20,760 nt of DNA from an uncultured Collinsella sp. GTDB lineage: Bacteria > Actinomycetota > Coriobacteriia > Coriobacteriales > Coriobacteriaceae. The notes beneath the pieces were generated by a model that did no database searches, was not told the origin of the DNA, and saw only the letters and a program-made list of their open reading frames with translations. The translations under genes were made by a program, and so were the position numbers. The stretch lies in assembly GCA_900554595.1 (NCBI GenBank), contig USHZ01000013.1, positions 1 to 20,760 of the forward strand, read 5' to 3'. Shown here one piece after another: positions 14,937 through 20,760 of the stretch (position 1 is its first letter; each line of letters begins with the position of its first letter).

Positions 14937-16271
14937 ATGAGCACACAGACTGAGCCCAAGCTCGTCACGCAAATCGACTTCGCCCGCGCCGGGCAGATCA
15001 CACCGCAGATGAAGGAGGTTGCCGAGCGCGAGCATCGCGACCCCGAGTACATCCGCGAGCGCGTGGCCGACGGCCGCATCGCCATTCCCGCCAACATCGT
15101 GCATATCAAAAAGGGCATGCGCGCCTTTGGTGTCGGTGAGGGCCTGTCCACCAAGGTCAATGTGAACCTGGGCATCTCGGGCGACAAGGCCGATGCCGCC
15201 GAGGAATGGAAGAAGGTCAAGATCGCCGAGGACTTTGGCGCCGACGCCATCATGGACCTCTCCAACTCGGGCAAGACGCGCCAGTTCCGCCAGCAGCTCA
15301 TCGACGAGACGCCGCTCATGGTGGGCACCGTCCCCATGTACGACGCCATCGGCTACATGGAAAAGCCGCTGGTCAAGCTGACCAAGGACGACCTGTTCGA
15401 GGTCGTGCGCGCGCACGCCGAGGATGGCGTGGACTTTATGACCATCCACTGCGGTATCAACAAGTCGGTCACCAAGACCTTTAAGGAAACCGGCCGCCTT
15501 ATGAACATCGTCAGCCGCGGCGGTTCGCTGCTGTTTGGCTGGATGGAGGTCACCGGCAACGAAAACCCCTTCTACGAGTACTTTGACGAGCTGCTCGAGA
15601 TTTGCCACGAGTACGACGTGACGATTTCGCTCGGCGACTCCTGCCGCCCGGGCTGCCTCTACGACTCCAACGATGCCACCGAGACCGCCGAGATGATCGA
15701 GCTGGGCAAGCTGTGCAAGCGCGCATGGGCCGCCGGCGTCCAGGTCATGGTCGAGGGTCCGGGCCACATGGCGCTCGACGAGATCGCCGCCAATATGAAA
15801 CTGCAGAAGCGTCTGTGCCACAACGCCCCGTTCTATGTGCTCGGGCCGCTGGTGACCGATATCGGTGTGGGCTACGACCACATCACCGCCGCCATCGGTG
15901 GCGCCATCTCCGCCAGCTCCGGCGCCGACTTCCTGTGCTACGTGACGCCGGCCGAGCACTTGTGCCTGCCCAACGCCCAGGATGTACTCGATGGTCTCAT
16001 GGCCACTAAAATTGCCGCGCACGCCGCCGATATCGCCAAGAAGGTACCGCACGCCCGCGACATGGACGACAAGATGGGCCAGGCACGCCGCAAACTCGAC
16101 TGGGATGCCATGTGGAAGTGTGCTCTCGACCCGGTCACCGGTAAGAAGCGCTACGAGGAATCCCCCGCCGCCACCGAGGGCACCTGCACCATGTGCGGCA
16201 AGATGTGCGCCGTCCGCACCGTCAACAAGGTGTTCGAGGGCACGACGATCGATCTCGGCATGGAGGATTAG
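14937..16271 (+). CDS. thiC: Phosphomethylpyrimidine synthase
   Basis: ThiC converts aminoimidazole ribotide to HMP phosphate, the pyrimidine part of thiamine, by radical SAM chemistry. The protein has 444 residues from the ATG at 14937, the short form lacking the extra N-terminal domain seen in proteobacterial and plant ThiC. Motifs visible: KVNVNLGISG, DAIMDLSNSG, MTIHCGINK, SRGGSLLFGWM, SLGDSCRPGC, VEGPGHM, VLGPLVTDIGVGYDHI and CYVTPAEHL. The Fe-S cluster motif is near the C-terminus at Cys417, Cys420 and Cys424, spaced CX2CX3C, one residue shorter than the CX2CX4C of well-studied ThiC. An upstream ATG at 14913 lies inside the riboswitch and is rejected. It is controlled by the TPP riboswitch and followed by thiD. 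Confidence 0.97.
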   Translation: MSTQTEPKLVTQIDFARAGQITPQMKEVAEREHRDPEYIRERVADGRIAIPANIVHIKKGMRAFGVGEGLSTKVNVNLGISGDKADAAEEWKKVKIAEDFGADAIMDLSNSGKTRQFRQQLIDETPLMVGTVPMYDAIGYMEKPLVKLTKDDLFEVVRAHAEDGVDFMTIHCGINKSVTKTFKETGRLMNIVSRGGSLLFGWMEVTGNENPFYEYFDELLEICHEYDVTISLGDSCRPGCLYDSNDATETAEMIELGKLCKRAWAAGVQVMVEGPGHMALDEIAANMKLQKRLCHNAPFYVLGPLVTDIGVGYDHITAAIGGAISASSGADFLCYVTPAEHLCLPNAQDVLDGLMATKIAAHAADIAKKVPHARDMDDKMGQARRKLDWDAMWKCALDPVTGKKRYEESPAATEGTCTMCGKMCAVRTVNKVFEGTTIDLGMED

Positions 16272-16452
16272 CTTTTTCGAGGTAATCGCCAGCAAGCCCG
16301 CCGCAACGCCCGTCAATTGTTGACATGTGAACATTTGCTTACATTTGCGTAAAGATTGCATCGCCCGCCCGGGTTCGGAATACAGCCGGCCCGGGCATCT
16401 TTATAATGCAGGCAGAAGACCCATTTGAATCCAACCGAACAAGGGAGCGAAC
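16272..16452. promoter_or_regulatory. thiC-thiD spacer with hairpin and -10 candidate
   Basis: GCCCGGG (16367-16373) pairs with CCCGGGC (16390-16396), with an inner CGG/CCG. The tail ATCTTTATAATG is partly T-rich, so it could end thiC transcription weakly. TATAAT at 16402-16407 is a perfect -10 box and could instead start thiD, but no matching -35 is evident. A TTGACA at 16320-16325 has no well-spaced -10. I see no second riboswitch. Confidence 0.4.
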
Positions 16453-17283
16453 ATGGATCGTAGTAAGGTACCTGCCGTCCTGTCCATCGCAGGATCCGAT
16501 TCCAGCGGTGGTGCCGGCATTCAGGCCGACATCAAGACCATAACGGCGCACCGCCTGTATGCCGAGACGGCCATTACAGCCATCACCGCACAGAACACCC
16601 TGGGCGTCACCGCCGTGCAGGATATCTCGCCAGATATCGTAGCCGCGCAAATTGACGCCGTCTTTGACGATATCCGCCCAAGCGCCGTCAAGATCGGCAT
16701 GGTTTCTTCTGTCGAGATTATCGAAGTCATCGCCGACCGCTTGAGCGCCTGGAACGCAACGAACGTGGTCGTCGACCCCGTCATGGTTGCCACCTCGGGC
16801 GCGCGCTTGATTACCGAGGATGCCTCCGAGGCACTCACCCGCCGCCTGTTTCCGCTGGCGACCGTTATCACGCCCAACATTCCCGAAGCCATGGCGCTGC
16901 TCGACTATGAGGTCGATTCCGAGCGCACACAACAAAATGCCGCCATGCTCCTCACCCGCCGCTTTGGCTGCGCAGCCTTGGTTAAGGGCGGTCATTTTGT
17001 CAACGAGGCCAACGACGTACTGGCCGAGCCTGCACCCCTCGATGACGAGGGTAACCATCTGGGCGATCCGCTCACCACGTGGTTCCGCCACAAGCGCATT
17101 GAGACGAGCAACACGCACGGCACCGGCTGTACGCTCTCATCCGCCATCGCTTGCGCGCTGGCCCAGGGCATGGAACTTGCCGACGCCATCAACGCCGGCA
17201 AGGCCTACCTAACCGGCGCTCTCGCTGCCGGCTTTGACATGGGCAAAGGTTCCGGCCCCGTCAACCACATGTGGCAGTACTAA
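16453..17283 (+). CDS. thiD: Hydroxymethylpyrimidine (phosphate) kinase
   Basis: ThiD phosphorylates HMP phosphate to HMP diphosphate, the step after ThiC in thiamine synthesis. It is a ribokinase-like fold protein of 276 residues, close to the usual size. Signatures: SIAGSDSSGGAGIQADIKT near the N-terminus (substrate site), AVKIGMVSS, VVVDPVMVATSG, TPNIPEAMALL, ALVKGGHF and the anion-hole and catalytic motif THGTGCTLSSAIA. The start ATG has AAGGGAGCGAAC directly upstream. No ThiE domain is fused, so the coupling with the thiazole must be encoded elsewhere. It follows thiC by 181 bases on the same strand. Confidence 0.96.
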   Translation: MDRSKVPAVLSIAGSDSSGGAGIQADIKTITAHRLYAETAITAITAQNTLGVTAVQDISPDIVAAQIDAVFDDIRPSAVKIGMVSSVEIIEVIADRLSAWNATNVVVDPVMVATSGARLITEDASEALTRRLFPLATVITPNIPEAMALLDYEVDSERTQQNAAMLLTRRFGCAALVKGGHFVNEANDVLAEPAPLDDEGNHLGDPLTTWFRHKRIETSNTHGTGCTLSSAIACALAQGMELADAINAGKAYLTGALAAGFDMGKGSGPVNHMWQY

Positions 17284-17295
17284 ATAGCCAGCAAC

Positions 17296-17326
17296 CTGCC
17301 AAAAAGGGACAGGTTTATTTTGGCAG
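17296..17326. repeat. REP-like palindrome, core AGGGACAGG
   Basis: CTGCCAAAA (17296-17304) and TTTTGGCAG (17318-17326) form 9 perfect pairs around the 13-base loop AGGGACAGGTTTA. ATTTTAT follows on the plus strand, so it may also serve as the thiD terminator, 12 bases after its stop. The loop core recurs in the elements at 17616 and 18392. Confidence 0.65.
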
Positions 17327-17348
17327 ATTTTATCTGGGCAAACGTCAA

Positions 17349-17378
17349 AACCGCCACAAGGGCACCTTTGTGGCGGTT
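17349..17378. repeat. 11-bp hairpin, AACCGCCACAA arms
   Basis: AACCGCCACAA and TTGTGGCGGTT pair perfectly around GGGCACCT. The centre AAGGGCACCTTT resembles a shortened version of the GGGWCAG-core elements nearby. No U-run follows. Confidence 0.6.
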
Positions 17379-17387
17379 CCTGCAAAT

Positions 17388-17604
17388 ATCTCGATCTGTA
17401 ACAGTTAGAGCCCTTTTTTAGGTCCACCTGTTACAGATCGAGATTTTTCACTCTGGTCCTTTCGCATATCTCGATCTGTAACAGGTGGAGACGATTTAGC
17501 CACCCAGATGTTACAGATCGAGACATTCAAATTCCGCTGAAACGAAAATCTCAATCTGTAACAGCAACTCGGCAAAATCGACTCAAGATGTTACGGATTA
17601 AGAC
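17388..17604. repeat. Array of six 15-base motifs, alternating orientation, 40-base period
   Basis: The motif TCTCGATCTGTAACA occurs at 17389, 17469 and 17549 on the plus strand and as its reverse complement at 17429, 17509 and 17589. Start-to-start distance is exactly 40 bases every time, leaving five 25-base spacers. The first four copies are identical; the fifth has one change (G to A) and the sixth three (reading TCTTAATCCGTAACA). Neighbouring copies can pair into three 55-base hairpins with 25-base loops. The spacers differ in sequence, but the second hairpin loop resembles the inverted third loop. It is not a CRISPR array: repeats are short, alternate in orientation and no cas gene is present. 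A BIME-like cluster of palindromic elements is the nearest known analogue. Confidence 0.9.
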
Positions 17605-17615
17605 AAACAAACAGG

Positions 17616-17646
17616 TGGTGCAAAAGGGTCAGGCTACCTTGCACCA
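17616..17646. repeat. REP-like palindrome, core AGGGTCAGG
   Basis: TGGTGCAA (17616-17623) and TTGCACCA (17639-17646) pair perfectly around a 15-base loop containing AAGGGTCAGGCTACC. The loop core AGGGTCAGG is one base different from AGGGACAGG at 17305, although the arms are unrelated. It lies directly after the 40-base-period array. Confidence 0.65.
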
Positions 17647-17647
17647 A

Positions 17648-17712
17648 AAACCGTCGCAACATTCGATGAAAATCGCGCAAACGCGAAAAATCATCGAATG
17701 TTGCGACGGTTT
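17648..17712. terminator. Long bidirectional terminator-like hairpin
   Basis: The arms 17648-17669 and 17691-17712 form 22 perfect pairs. Inside the 21-base loop TCGCG-CAAA-CGCGA makes a second 5-bp stem. On the minus strand the stem is followed by a T5 run 35 bases after the pentapeptide gene stop; on the plus strand TTTGATTTT follows. It probably ends both convergent transcripts. The stem is much longer than a normal terminator, so a mobile palindrome reused as terminator is possible. Confidence 0.75.
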
Positions 17713-17748
17713 GATTTTAGATAGCGGTCGAGCAAAGGACCAGGGTGC

Positions 17749-18360
17749 CTATTCGTCGGCGAGCTGGATGCCGAGCAGGCCCGAGAGTGCCAACGCCTGC
17801 TCGGCATTAACCGTCAGGCCACGCAGCTCATGGTAGTCGCCCGAGACGACAGGGGCCGCGAACGTACAACACGATACATCCACGCCGGAAAGCGGCGTCT
17901 TGAACACATCGATTCGCGTCAGGTCGCAGCCGTCCAAGCGCAATTGCCCCAGCTTTGCCCCCTGGAGTGCGGCCTCGGTCAAACGCGTGTCACGCGCAGC
18001 CATGGGGCCAATGCTTCCCTCCGAAAGGTTCGCATAGCTCAAATCGCACAATGTAAACGACACGCTCGACAGACGCGCCCTGAGCAAGTTGAGTCCCGGT
18101 GCCGAGCAATCGACGAAGTCGCAGCGATTGAGCCAACAGCCTTCCATGTTGCAGCGGATAAAGCGGCAACCGCAAAACACCACGTCGCGAAACGTCGAGC
18201 CGCTCCAGTCAACACCATCGAACTCGCAAGACCGGAACACGACGCCATCGAAGGTCGCGCCGTTCGCAACGTCATAGGCAAGATCCAAATCTTCGAAAGC
18301 GGTATTGGAGACGAGCTCATCGCCCTCGGCAAAGAGGTCGATGAGCTCGTCCATGCCCAT
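17749..18360 (-). CDS. Pentapeptide-repeat protein
   Basis: A protein of about 203 residues made largely of pentapeptide repeats, which fold into a right-handed four-sided beta helix. Every fifth residue is Phe, Leu, Met or Trp with small or polar residues between, for example FRSCEFDGVDWSGSTFRDVV and CNMEGCWLNRCDFVDC, then LSYANLSEGS, LTEAALQGAKL and LRLDGCDLTRI. It is rich in Cys. Some pentapeptide proteins (Qnr, MfpA) mimic DNA and protect gyrase, but most have no known role and nothing here shows which applies. I use MGMDELIDLF at 18360 as start; its ribosome site is weak, and starting two codons later, or upstream within the preceding gene's end at 18480, is possible. It follows the SGNH gene by 79 bases, with a palindrome between. 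Confidence 0.85.
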   Translation of the reverse strand: MGMDELIDLFAEGDELVSNTAFEDLDLAYDVANGATFDGVVFRSCEFDGVDWSGSTFRDVVFCGCRFIRCNMEGCWLNRCDFVDCSAPGLNLLRARLSSVSFTLCDLSYANLSEGSIGPMAARDTRLTEAALQGAKLGQLRLDGCDLTRIDVFKTPLSGVDVSCCTFAAPVVSGDYHELRGLTVNAEQALALSGLLGIQLADE

Positions 18361-18391
18361 ATGGGAGCCAAGCCGTTCGTTTACCCGGGCA

Positions 18392-18430
18392 AAGCCACCA
18401 CAAAGGCGTCTGTCCCCTTTGTGATGGCTT
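18392..18430. repeat. REP-like 15-bp palindrome, core GGGGACAG
   Basis: AAGCCACCACAAAGG and CCTTTGTGATGGCTT pair over 15 positions with one mismatch that is a G-U wobble in minus-strand RNA. The minus-strand centre reads AAAGGGGACAGACGCCTTT, again with a GGGACAG core. It lies between the SGNH and pentapeptide genes, ten bases after the SGNH stop in transcription order. Confidence 0.7.
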
Positions 18431-18439
18431 GGGGTCGCG

Positions 18440-19099
18440 CTATTCACCGAGCATCTCTTGGAGCTTGGCTGCCACGGCATGTCCCAAGCTCTCGTGGCTC
18501 TCGGGCATCATATGCAGGTAGTCGATATCGCCCGGCTCGGCAAACTCGGCGGCATTCAAAAAGTCGCAGCCAAACTGCTCGGCCACGTGCGCGTAGTACT
18601 CGCCAAAATGCTCCGAGGCCTCGACGGAATGCTCGTCAAAGTCGGTCATATATACATCGGCGATCTGCGGCTTGATCTTAATAGGAGCCATCAGCAGAAT
18701 GCGCGGACAAGGCGCGGCGTCGGTCCAGGGAAACGCGCGGACGGCGCGAATCAGCGCCATGGCACCACGGGCGATATCGGAGGCCGTCACGACAAAGACC
18801 GTCTTGCAGTCGTTGGTGCCCAGCATGATCACAATGGCGTCCAGCGGCTTATGGGCCTCGAGCAGCATCGGAAGCGCGCGAATGCCGTTGAGGTTGGTGT
18901 CCAGATGGCACATATCGTCGCGCACCGTCGTGCGGCCGTTGAGTCCCTCCTCAATCACATGCCAGCCCTCGCCCAGGTCACGCTGCGCCACGCCGCACCA
19001 GCGCACATCCTGCGCATAGCGCACCGCGGTGCCATCGCGCATACCAGCCGGATCATAGCCATAGGTGTTGCTGTCACCAAAGCACAGAACGTTTTTCAT
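18440..19099 (-). CDS. SGNH/GDSL-family hydrolase (esterase)
   Basis: A 219-residue cytosolic-looking esterase of the SGNH superfamily, related to arylesterase and carbohydrate esterase-like members. Block I is NVLCFGDSNTYGYDP with the nucleophile Ser10. Block II is GLNGRT (oxyanion Gly, about residue 52). Block III is MLGTNDCKT (Asn, about residue 96). The C-terminal block V reads MMPESHESLGHAVA: the His is present (about 202), but the Asp normally three residues before it is replaced, with a Glu two residues before as a possible stand-in. The start MKNVLC at 19099 has GGGAGC upstream; a longer reading to 19171 runs through the preceding terminator. No signal peptide, so an extracellular polysaccharide substrate is unlikely without another export route. 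Substrate unknown. Confidence 0.88.
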   Translation of the reverse strand: MKNVLCFGDSNTYGYDPAGMRDGTAVRYAQDVRWCGVAQRDLGEGWHVIEEGLNGRTTVRDDMCHLDTNLNGIRALPMLLEAHKPLDAIVIMLGTNDCKTVFVVTASDIARGAMALIRAVRAFPWTDAAPCPRILLMAPIKIKPQIADVYMTDFDEHSVEASEHFGEYYAHVAEQFGCDFLNAAEFAEPGDIDYLHMMPESHESLGHAVAAKLQEMLGE

Positions 19100-19122
19100 C
19101 GTAAGCTCCCCACTCAATAAAA

Positions 19123-19149
19123 AGCCGACGGAAGAAGCCCCCGTCGGCT
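19123..19149 (-). terminator. Rho-independent terminator of the PARG-like gene
   Basis: AGCCGACGG/CCGTCGGCT form a 9-bp stem with a nine-base loop. On the minus strand it is followed by TTTTATTG, 26 bases after the stop at 19175. It separates that gene from the SGNH gene. Confidence 0.85.
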
Positions 19150-19174
19150 CGGCATGTCGCATCACGCGCATCGT

Positions 19175-20308
19175 TTACAGGTATTTGCGCCAGTCGTCGT
19201 CATCCTCGTCGTCCTCGGCAGCGGCCTGAGCCTGCTCGGCGGCACGGGCGGCCGCAGCGCGGGCGGCAACCTGAGCATAGGACTCCTCGTTACGCTCAGG
19301 GAAGCTTGCCAACACGTGCTCAAACTTGGCAAAGTCCTCATCCCAGCGCGTAGAGGGCACGGCAAAGAACACCTGCTTGACCTTAAAGTCGCCCGACGCA
19401 AGCTCCTTACGGAAGAGCTCGGCCACGGCCTCGGCATCAAAGCCGTTATTGTCGCAGCCCCAAGCACCCAGCACGAGCTTCTCGCGACCCAGCTCATCGC
19501 AGATGGCAAGGACAAAGCGGATACGGTCGCGCAGGGCATCCAACAGGGCGTCGTCGCTCACGCGGTACTCCTGACGGGCACGCTTGACGTTGGGTGCGGC
19601 GGCAACGATCACATCGGCGTATGCGTGCACGTGGTTGCGGTCGAAGCGCACGGCGGGCACCACCAGCGCACGATTGCGGTAAAGCTCGCAGTTGATGTTG
19701 CGGCGACGGTTCTCGCCGTACCACTTGCGCTGTTTGTCGAGTACGTTGTACAGGTACGAATCGGCGCAGAGCGTCGCCTCCTGGCCCAGGTAGCCCTGGA
19801 TATAGCCGCCGCCCGGATTGGTAAACGAGGCAAAGGCAAGCACGGCCATATCGCAGAACTGCGCATAGCCGCGGCCGTTATCGAGGATTGCCTGCGTGGC
19901 GGAGGCATCAAGCACAGTGACCTCGGGCAGGACCGGAGCGGGTTCCTCGACGGCAGGCGCGGACTCGGCCTCCGCGGCCTCCTCTGCGGGTGCCGGCTCG
20001 GCCACGGCCTCGGTCTCGGCGGATGCAGCCTCAGCGGCCTCGACCTCGGCGGCCTCAGACTCCTCGGCAACCGGCTCCTCGGCAGCCGCAGCCGCCTGGG
20101 CCTTGGCCTTCATCGCCGCGACAAAGCCGGCAGGCATACCGTCGAATTCGCGAACGCCGGCGAGCGAACGATCGATATCCTTGGCGCAGGCCTCGGACAC
20201 AGCCGCCACATGGCGCTCGGCGGCCTTGGCACGGGCCTCGCGCTTGGGATTGGGCTGACCCGCTCGGTTGGACCTGCGGTTACGGTTCCTGTTGTCGACG
20301 TCTGCCAT
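19175..20308 (-). CDS. TIGR02452-like (microbial PARG/macrodomain) protein with acidic insertion
   Basis: A 377-residue protein whose residues about 128-330 match the TIGR02452/DUF2263 group, related to poly(ADP-ribose) glycohydrolase and macrodomains that bind or cut ADP-ribose. The signature is LAFASFTNPGGGYIQGYLG followed by QEATLC: GGG at 166-168, then Gln176, Glu177, Ala178. In PARG enzymes the motif is GGG-X6-8-QEE with the second Glu catalytic; here it is Ala, so activity may be reduced or altered. Further family features are SYLYNVL, NINCELYRNRALVVPAVRF, VIVAAAPN and VLGAWGCDNNGFD. The N-terminus is basic (NRNRNRRSNR). Residues about 66-127 are a Glu/Ala/Pro low-complexity stretch inserted ahead of the macrodomain core, and the C-terminus is very acidic (AEDDEDDDDW). 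The start has GAAAGGTGG upstream. Confidence 0.85.
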   Translation of the reverse strand: MADVDNRNRNRRSNRAGQPNPKREARAKAAERHVAAVSEACAKDIDRSLAGVREFDGMPAGFVAAMKAKAQAAAAAEEPVAEESEAAEVEAAEAASAETEAVAEPAPAEEAAEAESAPAVEEPAPVLPEVTVLDASATQAILDNGRGYAQFCDMAVLAFASFTNPGGGYIQGYLGQEATLCADSYLYNVLDKQRKWYGENRRRNINCELYRNRALVVPAVRFDRNHVHAYADVIVAAAPNVKRARQEYRVSDDALLDALRDRIRFVLAICDELGREKLVLGAWGCDNNGFDAEAVAELFRKELASGDFKVKQVFFAVPSTRWDEDFAKFEHVLASFPERNEESYAQVAARAAAARAAEQAQAAAEDDEDDDDWRKYL

Positions 20309-20378
20309 ACATGGCCACCTTTCCTGTCGCTGCCGCTATCGGCTTTTCCCATCCATGATACCCCGCCGCGCGCAAAAA

Positions 20379-20400
20379 AGACGGCCCCGCAGGACCGCCT
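20379..20400 (-). terminator. Rho-independent terminator of the BI-1 family gene
   Basis: On the minus strand AGGCGGTCC-TGCG-GGGCCGTCT folds into a 9-pair stem with two G-U pairs and is followed by a T6 run (plus-strand A's at 20374-20379). It lies about 50 bases after the stop at 20449. Confidence 0.8.
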
Positions 20401-20448
20401 TTCGCATCGTTTTACCGTGTCCGACAAGAAACGCTGCAATCCCCCGCG

Positions 20449-20760
20449 CTAGTCGCGACGACCGAGGATGTTCAGGATGCGCAGGAACACGTTGATGATG
20501 TCCACGAACAGGTTGGACGCCATGAGCACCGCATTGGGCAGCGTGGGCGGCACCGTCGTGGCAACATAGGTGTCGTAGCCAATAAAGCCGGCGAACACCA
20601 CGACCACGATCAGGTCGGTGATGGTCTGCGAGACGCCCATGAACATCAGCACGATCTCAACCAGAATAGTGGCGAGCAGAATGCCAAAACCGATGCCATA
20701 TACGCGCTGGAAAAACTTGGGGAACGTCACGCCCAAGGCGCCAAAGACAAAGGTGATGGC
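20449..20760 (-). CDS. Bax inhibitor-1 (YccA/YbhL) family membrane protein, C-terminal part
   Basis: The last 103 residues of an integral membrane protein of the Bax inhibitor-1/TMBIM family; the gene continues beyond the window, with the frame open to its edge. It shows membrane helices GIGFGILLATILVEIVLMFM and ITDLIVVVVFAGFIGYDTYV. The second ends in GYDT, the conserved Asp region of the family pore. A final short helix NLFVDIINVFLRILNILGRR also matches the family, where a conserved acidic residue sits in LYLDFINLFL-like sequence. Bacterial members are proposed pH-sensitive calcium-leak proteins or associate with the FtsH protease, but the role here cannot be determined. It ends in a terminator before the PARG-like gene. 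Confidence 0.88.
   Translation of the reverse strand, partial: AITFVFGALGVTFPKFFQRVYGIGFGILLATILVEIVLMFMGVSQTITDLIVVVVFAGFIGYDTYVATTVPPTLPNAVLMASNLFVDIINVFLRILNILGRRD

Larger units (their letters stand above)
17284..17748. other. 465-base gene-free region packed with inverted repeats
   Basis: This gap between the convergent thiD and pentapeptide genes holds at least seven stem-loops: two short palindromes (17296-17326, 17349-17378), three 55-base hairpins forming a regular array (17388-17604), another short palindrome (17616-17646) and a 22-bp terminator-like hairpin (17648-17712). No believable ORF is present. Confidence 0.85.

Noticed and set aside
14811..16361. 516-residue minus-strand ORF across thiC
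   Set aside because: It covers thiC and the riboswitch on the opposite strand and has no recognisable domain; thiC motifs explain the region.
17388..17604. CRISPR array
   Set aside because: Regular spacing suggested it, but repeats are only 15 bases, alternate in orientation, form hairpins with each other, and no cas gene is nearby.
19154..20452. 432-residue plus-strand ORF with Gly/Leu repeats
   Set aside because: Antisense of the PARG-like gene; its repeats are the complement of the Glu/Ala linker codons.

Overview
The window looks like chromosomal DNA of a GC-rich anaerobic actinobacterium of the Coriobacteriia, most like Collinsella. This rests on base composition, the housekeeping set (valS, polA, M18 aminopeptidase, thiC, thiD, yaaA), the absence of aerobic functions, and intergenic spaces full of palindromic elements. 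The genus is inference; no rRNA or marker search was possible.

Layout. 1-4000: valS (5' part only) and polA, both on the minus strand, separated by a 346-base spacer holding two strong hairpins. 4166-5628: an M18 aminopeptidase with a textbook terminator. 5629-13226: a probable inserted block. It has a promoter with a palindromic operator candidate, a 25-residue cysteine-rich small ORF, a five-family oligopeptide ABC importer (Tat lipoprotein, two permeases, one ATPase polypeptide with two nucleotide-binding domains), a C39-like cysteine peptidase and an M20 peptidase. 13227-13298: a 72-base remnant of the 3' end of the M18 gene, nearly identical to the intact gene 7.7 kb upstream, so the block is bracketed by direct repeats ending exactly at the stop codon. 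13401-14210: yaaA. 14251-14766: a small membrane-anchored protein (minus). 14838-17283: a TPP riboswitch, thiC and thiD. 17284-17748: a 465-base gene-free stretch rich in inverted repeats, including six copies of a 15-base motif in alternating orientation at an exact 40-base period. 17749-20760 (all minus): a pentapeptide-repeat protein, an SGNH esterase, a PARG-like (TIGR02452) macrodomain protein and the end of a Bax inhibitor-1 family membrane protein.

How the parts may work together. The 5.7-13.1 kb block reads as one peptide-scavenging operon: the lipoprotein captures peptides, the permeases and fused ATPase import them, and two cytosolic peptidases without signal sequences could degrade them. 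The Cys-rich ORF with adjacent Cys codons at its end, followed by a GC-rich hairpin, suggests (inference) a leader peptide sensing cysteine supply. thiC and thiD make the pyrimidine half of thiamine, and the riboswitch overlaps the thiC ribosome binding site, which favours translational control.

The most notable observations are the direct-repeat-bracketed peptide-uptake block, a 13-base match to the TPP riboswitch that stops exactly at the remnant junction, the 40-base-period alternating repeat array, a family of hairpins sharing a GGGWCAG-like core, and a PARG-like protein with an altered catalytic Glu pair and an acidic insertion.
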